Part shown: in pieces, positions 38,381-46,594 of the stretch
Layout: the number at the start of each line of letters is the position of its first letter
Position numbering within the stretch: the stretch's first letter is position 1
DNA from: JASHPR01 sp963833885
Lineage (GTDB): Bacteria; Actinomycetota; Actinomycetes; Streptosporangiales; Streptosporangiaceae
NCBI GenBank assembly: GCA_963833885.1
Contig: CAWHZU010000019.1
Coordinates: 310,001-374,000, forward strand
Length of the DNA: 64,000 bases
Direction of reading: 5' to 3'
Position numbers and translations under genes: made by a program
The notes under the pieces: generated by a model
Database searches by the model: none
Told to the model about the DNA's origin: nothing
Seen by the model: the letters and a program-made list of their open reading frames with translations, nothing else

Positions 38381-39295
38381 GGAGGAGCAGCCCTGCCCAG
38401 CCCTGGCGACCAGCCTCGACAACGGCACCGCAAGTGCGGCTTTGCCCTGTGCCTCGGTCAGCTTCCCGGTCGCGACCAGCCTGCCCACGACGTGCACCTC
38501 GCGGGTCCGTGCGTTGGCCGGGTGGGTCAGCGGATCGTCCAGCGACGGGCCCTGCACCAGGCCGGCCAGCATCGCCGCCTGCGGCCAGGACAGGTCGGCG
38601 GGCTGAACGCCGAAGTAGCCGCAGCTCGCGGCAGCCAGGCCGTAGTAGTTGTTCCCGAAGTACACGACGTCCGCGTACATCTGCAGGATCTGCGGCCTGG
38701 AATACCCGAGATAGAGCTTGACGGCCAGCGCGATCTGCTCCGCCTCGTCGGACGCGTTGGACTGCCCGTGCGTATACAGCAGCTTGGCTAGCTGCTGATA
38801 GAGAGTGGCGCCGCCCTGGATGCCGTGACCGGTCACATACCCGGCGGCCACCCGGGCGACGGCGTACAGGTCGATGCCGGGTTCGGAGTAGAAGCGCTTG
38901 TCCTCCGTTGCCACCAGTGACTCGGCAAAGCGCGCCGGGACCGGGGGGCCTGGATAGACCACGTGATGCGCCGTGTCCTGCGCCTGGACGAGTTGTTCCG
39001 CGTTACCTGCCGACGGGGTCAGGACCATCAGCCCGCCGAATGCGACGACCCCCAGCAGGGCCAGCGTCACGAGCGCGATCGCGGTCCGCCACAGCAGCTT
39101 GCGGCCGAGTCGCCGGGACGGGCGTGGCGCGCGGGGCATGCGACCGTACGGAGCCGCCGGTGCGTGCCCGCGGCCGGAGCTGACGACGTCGGTGAAGGGA
39201 GCGCGGCCGGTGCTGGGCGAGGGGGTCGCGACGGGCAGCGGAAGCGTGGAATCACCGGCGGGCCCGGTCTCGCCCGCTGGTCCCCACATCGTCAT
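38378..39295 (-). CDS. stand-alone GT51 peptidoglycan glycosyltransferase
   Basis: A 305-residue type-II membrane protein: a Pro-rich cytoplasmic leader, one transmembrane helix (about 71-92, TAIALVTLALLGVVAFGGLM), then a GT51 domain with the catalytic Glu131 in ATEDKRFY, GGATLYQQLAKLL and YFGNNYYGLAAAS. It lacks the penicillin-binding transpeptidase domain of PBP1, so it polymerises lipid II without cross-linking (MtgA-like) or acts on another polymer. The His after the catalytic motif is Glu-Pro (YSEPGID), a small deviation. Confidence 0.88.
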   Translation of the reverse strand: MTMWGPAGETGPAGDSTLPLPVATPSPSTGRAPFTDVVSSGRGHAPAAPYGRMPRAPRPSRRLGRKLLWRTAIALVTLALLGVVAFGGLMVLTPSAGNAEQLVQAQDTAHHVVYPGPPVPARFAESLVATEDKRFYSEPGIDLYAVARVAAGYVTGHGIQGGATLYQQLAKLLYTHGQSNASDEAEQIALAVKLYLGYSRPQILQMYADVVYFGNNYYGLAAASCGYFGVQPADLSWPQAAMLAGLVQGPSLDDPLTHPANARTREVHVVGRLVATGKLTEAQGKAALAVPLSRLVARAGQGCSS

Positions 39296-39453
39296 TGCCT
39301 CAACCCCGAAGTCCGGCCCTGGTTATCTCCGGCCAGGGCAATAGCAATTCTCCCCCAGCCACCCGGTAACTCAAACGATCTGCCCGCCCTCACCGTGCCA
39401 ATCAGTCGCGCATTCCGGCGGTCTGACCCGCGGGAGATACGGCCAGCCGGGTT

Positions 39454-39470
39454 GTCCGGTGACACCGGAC
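39454..39470. promoter_or_regulatory. inverted repeat GTCCGGT-gac-ACCGGAC
   Basis: A perfect 7-3-7 palindrome in the 420-bp space between the GT51 gene and the ferric-reductase-like gene, which diverge. It is operator-sized; the regulator is unknown. Nothing else in 39296-39715 looks like a gene. Confidence 0.5.
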
Positions 39471-39715
39471 CGATACACGTGCCGCGGAAGTCGGCCAGCC
39501 TTGGCCGCAGCGCGCAAACCACCAGCTGACCTGGGTAAACGCCGCATTGTGACGCCTTATAGCCAGTTTCGCTGCGAATCCGTAATGCGGGACGGTAACG
39601 TCGTGATCGGCGCGGGACAGGCAGGGATCCTCCGGGCATAGGCGGCCGAGATGATCCGCAGCAGAAGCTTCCAGGTAATGGTCGGCGTTCGAGCCGTCCC
39701 TCCAGGAGGAAAATA

Positions 39716-41071
39716 GTGTCGTCCAGGCGTGGCGGTACACGCCCTCGTGGCAACTTCTCTGTGGCCCGCGTCAAGGGACCCAAGCGTGGCCACATCGTAA
39801 CCTTGGTCATAATCGCGTTGCTGGTAGTGGTCGCTGGCGCGGCTGCCTCCGGGGTCACCCCGCGCGGGCGCGATGTCCTCCTCGCCACCCAGCACTTCAT
39901 GCTGTTCTACTCGGGCGTGCTCGCACTGGTCGCGCTCACAACGGCGGTCGGCGTCGGGGTCGTGGCCACGGACCGTATCGTGATGACCCCGGGCCACCGG
40001 GTCATCGCCCAGGCCGTGCACCGTGCCGTCTCGTTCGGCGCTCTCGCGTTCCTCATCACGCACATCGTGCTCGAGATCCTCGCGCACCGGTCGCACGTGA
40101 TCGACGCGTTCGTGCCGTTCCTCGCGCAAGGGCGCCGCTTCTATATCGGCCTCGGCACGATCGCATCTGACCTAGTCGTCGTCTTGATCATCACCGGGAT
40201 CGCGCGCGGCCGGTTCGCTTCGCGCCGGCCGGGCACGTGGCGGGCCATCCACGCCGTCGCCTATCTGATGTGGCCGCTCGCGATCGTGCACGGCCTGCTC
40301 GCGGGCCGGAAGGCACACCCCTACGTGGACTGGAGCTACGGCGCGTGCGTGGCGCTGGTGGCCCTGGCGCTGATGATCCGGTTCGTGGCCACTATCCGGA
40401 GCCAGCAAGAGAAGGCTCCCCATGGGTTGCCGGACTACGTCTCCTCCACCGCCCAGGCACCAATGCCTCCCGTGATGCAGCACGAAACCACCGGCCAGTG
40501 GGCGGCCGTGCCGCAGGCCCGCGGCCTGGAGAGCGCTGTGCCGCAAGCCCGTGGCCCGCGGGGCGCGATGCCACCGGCGCCGAGGGCGCCCCGCGCGCTG
40601 CCGCCCGGCGCGGCGGACCGGACGGCCCCGCCGAATCCGCAGCAGCCTCGCCAGCCTCAGATGTATCCGCAGCAGCCTCAGGCGTATCCGCAGCAGCCCC
40701 ACCAGCCTCAGCCTCAGGCGTATCCGCAGCAGCCCCACCAGCCTCAGCCTCAGACGTATCCGCAGCAGCGTCCTCAGCCTCAGCCGCATAACCAACCGCC
40801 GCCCATCGCCACGCGCCGCCTGGCGACTCCACGGCCGGACCTCCCTATCCCCCAGTCACACCAGCAGGAGATGCGGCCCTGGCAGCAGCGAGAGTGGCAG
40901 GAGCAACAGCAGGACGTGACGCCCTGGCAGCAGCAGGAGTGGGAGCAGCACGAGTGGCAGCAGCACCAGGCGGCCCCGGCGCTGGAGCCCGAGCAGGCGG
41001 AGTACCCGGAGTACCCTTCGGACCCTGACTACCCTGTCTACCCCGCTTATCCCGGCGCGGAGGGATCATGA
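39716..41071 (+). CDS. ferric-reductase-like transmembrane protein with Q/P-rich tail
   Basis: A 451-residue protein: basic N-terminus, about five to six transmembrane helices at 28-230 containing conserved His in FMLFYSG, GHRVIAQAVHRAV, ITHIVLEI and PLAIVHGLL (haem b ligand candidates), then a long cytosolic tail rich in Gln, Pro and Tyr with repeats (YPQQPHQPQPQ). GTG 39716 is preceded by AGGAGGA. The stop overlaps the next ATG by four bases, so it is coupled to a NuoF-ferredoxin fusion that would supply electrons: an NAD(P)H-to-haem transfer pair. Confidence 0.85.
   Translation: MSSRRGGTRPRGNFSVARVKGPKRGHIVTLVIIALLVVVAGAAASGVTPRGRDVLLATQHFMLFYSGVLALVALTTAVGVGVVATDRIVMTPGHRVIAQAVHRAVSFGALAFLITHIVLEILAHRSHVIDAFVPFLAQGRRFYIGLGTIASDLVVVLIITGIARGRFASRRPGTWRAIHAVAYLMWPLAIVHGLLAGRKAHPYVDWSYGACVALVALALMIRFVATIRSQQEKAPHGLPDYVSSTAQAPMPPVMQHETTGQWAAVPQARGLESAVPQARGPRGAMPPAPRAPRALPPGAADRTAPPNPQQPRQPQMYPQQPQAYPQQPHQPQPQAYPQQPHQPQPQTYPQQRPQPQPHNQPPPIATRRLATPRPDLPIPQSHQQEMRPWQQREWQEQQQDVTPWQQQEWEQHEWQQHQAAPALEPEQAEYPEYPSDPDYPVYPAYPGAEGS
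40660..40790 (+). repeat. coding tandem repeat in the Q/P-rich tail
   Basis: A 36-bp unit encoding QPQAYPQQPHQP-type text repeats about three times with fused partial copies (MYPQQPQ, AYPQQPHQPQPQ twice, TYPQQRPQPQPH). Likely an expandable disordered linker. Confidence 0.85.
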
Positions 41072-42705
41072 TGCCGTCCCCTGGACCCGATGCCATGTGC
41101 ATCGGCCAGGCTCGACTGACCGCTGGCCTCGACCGGATCCAGCGGATCGACCTGAACACGCACTATTCGGTCTTCGGCAATCTGCCACGGCTGACCTCCG
41201 ACCAGCTGATCAGCGCCACCGAGCAGGTCAACCTGTGCGGCCGCGGCGGCGCGGGCTTCCCGTTCAGCAAGAAGCTGAAGGGGGTCGTGCAGTCCGCCCG
41301 CCAGCGCAAGAAGCGGGTCGTCGTCCTCGTCAACGCCACCGAGGGCGAGCCGGGCAGTTCCAAGGACCAGATGCTGCTGCTCAGGTCGCCGTACCTGGTG
41401 CTCGGTGGCGCGCTGGTCGCCGCGTGGGCACTGCAGGCGAGGGAGATCGTCATCGGTGTGACGCGCACCGACATGGCCCGCTCGATCAGTTCAGCGGCCG
41501 CGGCGGAACCTGACCTGAAGCGCCTGGTGCGCGTCGTACAGGTGCCGGAACGGTTCGTCGTCGGTGAGGGCGGCGCGCTGGTGAACGCGCTGAACGGCAA
41601 GGCCCCGGTGCCGCCCGGCAAGAAGGTCCTGCCCAGCGACTACGGGATCCATGACCTTCCGACCCTGCTGTCCAACGCGGAGACGTTCGCGCAGGTCGCG
41701 GTCCTCGCGATGCTGGGCGCCGAAGGCTACGCCTCGGCCGGCACGCGGGACGAACCGGGAACAACACTGCTCTCTGTCGGAGGTTCCGCGGGCAATCCGG
41801 GAGTCGTGGAGGTTCCCTTCGGCCTGCCGCTCGGCGAGGTCCTCGACCTCTGCTCGGCGTCGCCGGCCGACGGCGTCCTGGTCGGCGGCTATCACGGCAT
41901 GTGGCTGCCCACCGACCTGGCGTATAGCGTGCCGGTCAGCCGCGCCGGGCTGACCGCCGTCGGCGGGACGCTCGGCGCCGGCATCGTGCTGCCGCTCGGC
42001 GGGAGCACCTGCCCGCTCGGCGAGGTCGCCCGGGTGGTTGGCTACCTCGCCAAGGAGTCATCCGGCCAGTGCGGCCCGTGCAAGCTGGGCCTGCCCGCCA
42101 TCGCCCGCGCCATGAACGCGCTCGCCGACGGCTCGGGCGGTGTCGAGGCGCTGGACACCGCGCGCCGCGGCGCGGCCGCGGTGAAGGGCCGCGGCGCGTG
42201 CGCCCATCCCGACGGCGTGTTCCGGTTCGTGGTGTCCGCGATCGACGTGTTCACCGACGATCTGACCGCGCACCTGTTCCGCGGCACCTGCGGGCGCCGG
42301 GTGGCTGGCATCCTGCCGCTGCCCGGCAAGGACGGCGAGATGCGCATGAATGTGGACTGGACCCGGTGCCGTGGGCACGGGCTCTGCGCTCACCTGGTGC
42401 CCGAAATCGCGCAGCTCGACGGCCAGGGATACCCGGTATTCCTGGACATGCCCGTGCCGCCCTGGCTGGTCAGCCAGGCGCAGCAAGCGGTCCAGATGTG
42501 CCCGGCGCTGGCGCTGCGGCTGGTTAGCGCGCCTCCCGCCCCGCCGCCACCCAAGCCAGCTAAGCAGCAACCCGCGCTCAGGAGTGGCGGCCAGAACCTG
42601 CAGCTGGTGGCCAGCAGGCGGTCCGAGCCGGACGCCGACCCCGACGAAGAGTGGATCGCCGAGCTGTCCGACGTCGGCCGTCAGATCCCCCGCCCGCTCA
42701 GCTAG
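41068..42705 (+). CDS. NuoF-like flavoprotein fused to a ferredoxin
   Basis: A 545-residue fusion: the FMN/NADH module of complex-I subunit NuoF (GRGGAGFPFSKK at about 58-69, EGEPGS at 92-97, SLBB-like region about 240-300), a Fe-S binding segment with C335, C338 and C378, and a ferredoxin-like domain with C434-x2-H437-x2-C440...C478-P. The first Cys of NuoF's usual ESCGQC motif is Ser332. The CxxHxxC arrangement fits a 3Fe-4S cluster, as in P450-partner ferredoxins. ATG 41068 overlaps the membrane protein's stop, so NADH oxidation probably feeds that haem protein. Confidence 0.9.
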   Translation: MMPSPGPDAMCIGQARLTAGLDRIQRIDLNTHYSVFGNLPRLTSDQLISATEQVNLCGRGGAGFPFSKKLKGVVQSARQRKKRVVVLVNATEGEPGSSKDQMLLLRSPYLVLGGALVAAWALQAREIVIGVTRTDMARSISSAAAAEPDLKRLVRVVQVPERFVVGEGGALVNALNGKAPVPPGKKVLPSDYGIHDLPTLLSNAETFAQVAVLAMLGAEGYASAGTRDEPGTTLLSVGGSAGNPGVVEVPFGLPLGEVLDLCSASPADGVLVGGYHGMWLPTDLAYSVPVSRAGLTAVGGTLGAGIVLPLGGSTCPLGEVARVVGYLAKESSGQCGPCKLGLPAIARAMNALADGSGGVEALDTARRGAAAVKGRGACAHPDGVFRFVVSAIDVFTDDLTAHLFRGTCGRRVAGILPLPGKDGEMRMNVDWTRCRGHGLCAHLVPEIAQLDGQGYPVFLDMPVPPWLVSQAQQAVQMCPALALRLVSAPPAPPPPKPAKQQPALRSGGQNLQLVASRRSEPDADPDEEWIAELSDVGRQIPRPLS

Positions 42706-42717
42706 GCGTGAGCCGTC

Positions 42718-43508
42718 TCACGCCGCGGGATTCGACTTCTGCATGAAGAATGCTGCACTTCCCACGATGAACTCCGAGTAGTTGCCCGGCAGGATTCCGA
42801 CGAATCCGGCGATCACTCGGCTCGGGATCAGGTACATGGTCAGGTCGCCGTCCACGATGAAGAAGAAGTCGACCTCGTCAGGATCATAGGGGACCAGCCT
42901 GGCTCGGTTGCCCGGCGAGTACGGGCGCCTGCCGACCTGCACCACCCGCCCGTTATTGTTGTACGTCGTCGTCTTGACCTGAACTCGCTTGATTCCATCG
43001 GGCATCGAAACCAGCAGATCATAGATCGTCGGCTCCATCGGCAGCGATGTGTTGTATCCGCAGAGGAGGAACCACATTGCCGCAATGGACGTCCCGGCGT
43101 CCCGCAGATGTTTGATGTCAGGCTTAAACTCCGGCTGGGTCGGTACTTCCGCATGTGGCGGATCGAGTCGATCAAGGTCTAGCCCGAGGCGAGCCGAATG
43201 CGCCTTGATCCGGGTACGATCGTCCACGCTTCGCCATTTAGCCCTAGCTCCGACAGCAGCTCGCTCCAGGAATATGCAGTGGCGACTGCGCGCCTGAGCT
43301 GCGCGTCCGACCAGCGCCGCTGTCCGCTAAAATGCGAGGTATCCAGCCCGAGGCGACTGACGTGCCGCTTAACGAGTCGAATGGACCCGGCGGAGGTCAC
43401 ACAAAGCTCGAGTTCGCGCATGACACCGCGCCATGATCTGGATACCGCCACAGCGGAAACTAATTGCGAATCGGTCCACGTGCGCTTGCCAAAGGATTTT
43501 TCTGTCAT
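42718..43508 (-). pseudogene. PD-(D/E)XK nuclease with duplicated DNA-binding repeat, frameshifted
   Basis: Two overlapping frames form one decayed protein. The N-terminal frame (from about 43508) has WTDSQLVSAVAVSRSW-type text twice, each followed by a KxHxxRLGLD helix. The second copy switches frame near 43197-43227; with one base restored the spacing between ELGL and IKAH is ten residues, the same as in copy one. The C-terminal part (169-residue frame, 42718-43227) has IYDLLV and VQVKTT, matching a D...QxK PD-(D/E)XK core, as in group-I-intron and phage endonucleases. It lies just beyond the 3' end of tRNA-Pro and is richer in A+T than its neighbours. Confidence 0.75.
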
Positions 43509-43577
43509 ATCTAAACCCTAGCGAGAGGGTCTGACAAAATGGCCGCGATAGTCGGCTAGGTAGTTAAATTCTCAAGT

Positions 43578-43651
43578 CGGGACGAGCGGATTTGAACCGC
43601 TGTTCTCCTGACCCCCAGTCAGGCGCCTTAACCAAGCTGGGCCACGTCCCG
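43578..43651 (-). tRNA. tRNA-Pro(GGG)
   Basis: A 74-nt cloverleaf on the minus strand: acceptor CGGGACG pairs with CGTCCCG, anticodon stem CCTGA/TCAGG closes the seven-base loop CTGGGGG (anticodon GGG), and the T arm is AGCGG-TTCAAAT-CCGCT. CCA is not encoded. It reads CCC codons. Such tRNAs are common integration sites, and the nuclease relic begins 70 bp past its 3' end. Confidence 0.95.
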
Positions 43652-43916
43652 CCGTCCTCTCGGACCCTCAAATGCTAGCGCACTTCAGGTGTCCTCCGCA
43701 CACTCGCGCCCGATCGCCCCAAGCCGTCGGGAGACCGGTCGGCGGCCGACGACCCGGTCAGGAGGCTGCGTACAGTCCTAGCGGGACAGCATCTCGGTGA
43801 CTGGGGATGGCTCCGTCGCCTTGGTACGCGCGGCAGGCTCGCCACGGCCGGAGGGACGCAGCGATGAGCATCGGGGGCCAGATCGTGCCTGATCAAGCCC
43901 ATCAGACGGCGACTTA

Positions 43917-43979
43917 ATACCCCTGCCAGGTATATGCGAATACCCTGGAGGGGTTTTCCCGCATACCCCTGCCGGGTTT
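43917..43979 (+). promoter_or_regulatory. three CsoR-like operators with 23-bp phase
   Basis: Three 17-bp sites of the form ATACCC...GGGT begin at 43917 (ATACCCCTGCCAGGTAT), 43940 (ATACCCTGGAGGGGTTT) and 43963 (ATACCCCTGCCGGGTTT), each exactly 23 bp after the one before. They resemble the ATACCCC...GGGGTAT operators of actinomycete CsoR copper repressors, with one or two mismatches. They end 96 bp before the next gene. The flanking 43652-43916 stretch holds nothing recognised. Confidence 0.6.
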
Positions 43980-44075
43980 TCGGCCGCGTCAAGGTAATTC
44001 TCTTGGCACGAAATTGCGCTTGCTCGCACCGGCGACGGCCCATTAATCTCTTGCTAATTACCTGAGGGGAATTCC

Positions 44076-45101
44076 ATGGGCGACGGCATCGCCGCCACCA
44101 GTGCCGCGCGGCTGACCGGGGGCGACATCGCAGCACGCCCTCGCGAGGCGAGCACCGGCGGCCTGCAGGGCAGCTGGGCAGCACCGGACTCGCGCCGGGT
44201 GCTCCAGCTGACGCTGGCCGGCCTGTGGCTGCTCGACGCGGTGCTGCAATACCAGTCCGCCATGTTCTCCCGGGCGTTCCCGCAGATGCTGGCCGAAGCG
44301 GCCCGCGGCAACCCGGCCGTCATCGCCGACCCGATCACCTCGACGGCCCGCCTCATCGATCACCACGTCGTGGCGATGAACGCGATCTTCGCCACGATCC
44401 AGCTGCTGCTCGGCCTCGGGATAGCGTGGCGGCCCACGGTCCGGCTGGCGCTCGGCGCCTCCATCGCGTGGGCCCTGGCCGTGTGGTGGCTCGGCGAGGG
44501 TCTCGGGATGGTGCTAACCGGCACCGCCAGCCCGGTCAACGGGGCCCCGGGCGCAGTCATCCTGTACGCCCTCCTCGCCGTGCTGCTGTGGCCCGCCGCC
44601 CGGGACCGGCCGTCGCCGTTCGTGGCCGGGCGGGCCGTCGGCACCCGGGCCGCGCGTCTGCTCTGGCTCGTGCTGTGGGGGAGCCTCGGCTACTTGGCCC
44701 TGCAGCCCGCCGCCCGGGCACCGCGGGCGCTGAGCCACTCTGTGTCCGCGATGGCCTCCGGCCAGCCCGGCTGGCTGGCAGCCACCGACAGCGACCTCGG
44801 CACGCTGCTCAGCCACCAGGGCCTTGCCGCGTCGATCATCCTGGCCGCCGCCCTGGTCACGATCGCCCTGGGCATCTACCTGCCGTTGCCGGCCGTGCGG
44901 GCGGTGCTGATCCTGGCCGTGGCCGTCGCGGCCCTGGTCTGGGTCGCCCAGGGGCTCGGCGGCTTGTTCAGCGGGTCGGGCACCGACCCGGACTCGGGCC
45001 TCCTGCTCGTCCTGCTCGCCGCCGCATACTGGCCTGCCCGCCAGCGCACAGCAGCCGGGAGCCCAGTGCCAGGAAGCCCGACGCCGGGGAGCCCGACGTG
45101 A
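44076..45101 (+). CDS. multi-helix membrane protein upstream of DUF5134
   Basis: A 341-residue protein with eight to nine predicted transmembrane segments. Its N-terminal half has LAGLWLLDAVLQYQSAMFS, ARLIDHHVVAMNAIFATIQ (paired His in a helix) and a Trp-rich helix. Related actinomycete proteins are uncharacterised and often neighbour DUF5134. The C-terminus is a SPTPGSPT tail. ATG 44076 has GAGGGG. The operators upstream suggest metal (copper) control. Overlaps the DUF5134 start. Confidence 0.7.
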   Translation: MGDGIAATSAARLTGGDIAARPREASTGGLQGSWAAPDSRRVLQLTLAGLWLLDAVLQYQSAMFSRAFPQMLAEAARGNPAVIADPITSTARLIDHHVVAMNAIFATIQLLLGLGIAWRPTVRLALGASIAWALAVWWLGEGLGMVLTGTASPVNGAPGAVILYALLAVLLWPAARDRPSPFVAGRAVGTRAARLLWLVLWGSLGYLALQPAARAPRALSHSVSAMASGQPGWLAATDSDLGTLLSHQGLAASIILAAALVTIALGIYLPLPAVRAVLILAVAVAALVWVAQGLGGLFSGSGTDPDSGLLLVLLAAAYWPARQRTAAGSPVPGSPTPGSPT

Positions 45102-45820
45102 CTGGCCCCTCCTGGCTCACCGGCGGCACCGCGGTCGTGATGATCGCGACCGCGGTGTACTGCGTCAGCCGCATGATCGCCGCGTGGCGGTGGCGGCGGC
45201 CGACCGAGTACGACGTCGACGGCGTGCACGTGCTGATGGGCGTGGGCATGGCCGGGATGCTGGTGCCGCGGCTGAACCCGGCGGCGGGCAGCGGCTGGGA
45301 CGTCGGCGGGGCGGCGATATTCGGCGCCGCCATGGCCTGGTTCGGCTGGCGGGCCATCCGCGGCTACCGTGACGGCCGGGCCGGGACGTACGCGGCCGCC
45401 CATCCCGGGCAGCATCTGCTGGCCAGCGGCGCGATGCTGTACATGTTCCTGGCGGCACCCTCGGTAACGGCGGGCGGCCTGGCCGCGGGCGGAACCGCCA
45501 TGGCGGCAGCCGGGGCCAGGATCCCTACGTTCGCCCTGCTGCTGGCCGTGGCCCTGTTCGGCTACGTGATCTGGACCACCGACCGGCTCACCTCGCTGGC
45601 CCCGGCCGCGGTCACCGTTGCGGCAAGCGGCCAGGCCCCCGGCCCCGCCGCGGTCACCGTTGCGGCAAGCGGCCAGGCCCCCGCCCCGGCCGCGGTTGCC
45701 GTTGCGGCAAGCGGCCGGGCCCCGGTCCCGGACGCGCCGGCCATGTCGCTGCGCCTCGCGGCCGGCTGCGAGATCGTGATGGGCGTGGCCATGGGCTACA
45801 TGCTGATCACGATGCTCTGA
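45098..45820 (+). CDS. DUF5134 membrane protein
   Basis: A 240-residue protein with five or six helices matching the DUF5134 pattern: VDGVHVLMGVGMAGMLVP early, then AHPGQHLLASGAMLYMFLA, with two His in helices, and a final AMSLRLAAGCEIVMGVAMGYMLITML. DUF5134 genes neighbour copper- or peptidase-linked genes in actinomycetes. GTG 45098 overlaps the previous stop. A 42-bp unit repeated three times in the cytoplasmic loop encodes PAAVTVAASGQAPG. Confidence 0.8.
   Translation: MTGPSWLTGGTAVVMIATAVYCVSRMIAAWRWRRPTEYDVDGVHVLMGVGMAGMLVPRLNPAAGSGWDVGGAAIFGAAMAWFGWRAIRGYRDGRAGTYAAAHPGQHLLASGAMLYMFLAAPSVTAGGLAAGGTAMAAAGARIPTFALLLAVALFGYVIWTTDRLTSLAPAAVTVAASGQAPGPAAVTVAASGQAPAPAAVAVAASGRAPVPDAPAMSLRLAAGCEIVMGVAMGYMLITML
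45608..45733 (+). repeat. three tandem 42-bp coding units in DUF5134 gene
   Basis: Units begin at 45608, 45650 and 45692, each 14 codons long (AAVTVAASGQAPGP-type). Copies one and two differ little, so the expansion is recent. Confidence 0.9.
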
Positions 45821-45828
45821 GCCGACGG

Positions 45829-46575
45829 TCAGGATCCGGCGGTCACGGCCCAGCGGGGGTTGGTTCCGAGGAGCTGATCGAGCAGGCTCCGGCCTTCCAG
45901 GGTGGCCCACTCCACGTCACGCAGCCGCTCGAGCCTGGCCTGGCCCCACGGGCTGGCCTCGACCAGAGAGACCATCTCGGCCGGGGTGATGCCGTTCGCG
46001 TGCGGCAGCGCGCTGACCACCCGGTCGGTGTAGTGGCCGTGGTGGCCGGGCTCGGCGCCGCGGAACCGCCTGGCCAGCCTCCTGGCCTCAGCCTGCACAG
46101 CCGGGATCCCGGTGGTCTCGCCCCAGGTTCCCTCGATCAAGACAAGGCGGCCGGTGGGAACCGCCTGCCGCCAGGCAGCCAGCGCCGCTGCCGGGCCGGG
46201 CAAGGTCCAGAGCAGGTGCCGCTCCACCACCGCGTCGAACGGGCCGTCGGGCGGGCTGGCCGCGTCGGCCTGCACGATCTCCACGTCCAGGCCCTGCCGC
46301 GCGGCCTTGGCCCGCAGCTTCTCGAGCATGCCCGCCGACAAGTCCATCGCGGTGACCTGATAGCCCTGGGCGGCCAGCAGCAGCGAGAGGAAGCCCGTTC
46401 CGGCCCCGGCATCCAGGACCCTGGCGGGCGGATCGGGGAGCAGCCGCCGCAGTGTCGCGCTCCAGGCGGCCCGCTCGTGCGGCCGCCGCGGGTGATGCTC
46501 TGGCGAGTCGTCGTAGACCGCTGCATCCTCGTCCCAGAACTGCCGGATCTCGTCGGAAACGCTGCCGGTCGTCAT
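45829..46575 (-). CDS. class I SAM-dependent methyltransferase
   Basis: A 248-residue Rossmann-fold methyltransferase with the SAM motif VLDAGAGTGFLS and the acidic end of strand 2 (MDLSAGM). It follows the nickel permease on the same strand with a 19-bp gap, so they share a transcript and possibly Nur control. The substrate is unknown; a link to metallophore or nickel-complex chemistry is only conceivable. Confidence 0.88.
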   Translation of the reverse strand: MTTGSVSDEIRQFWDEDAAVYDDSPEHHPRRPHERAAWSATLRRLLPDPPARVLDAGAGTGFLSLLLAAQGYQVTAMDLSAGMLEKLRAKAARQGLDVEIVQADAASPPDGPFDAVVERHLLWTLPGPAAALAAWRQAVPTGRLVLIEGTWGETTGIPAVQAEARRLARRFRGAEPGHHGHYTDRVVSALPHANGITPAEMVSLVEASPWGQARLERLRDVEWATLEGRSLLDQLLGTNPRWAVTAGS

Positions 46576-46594
46576 CGGCGTTTTCTCCCTTCGA

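Noticed and set aside
43578..43651. Prophage or ICE integrated at tRNA-Pro with intact integrase
   Set aside because: No integrase or att duplicate of the tRNA 3' end is visible in the window; only a nuclease relic.
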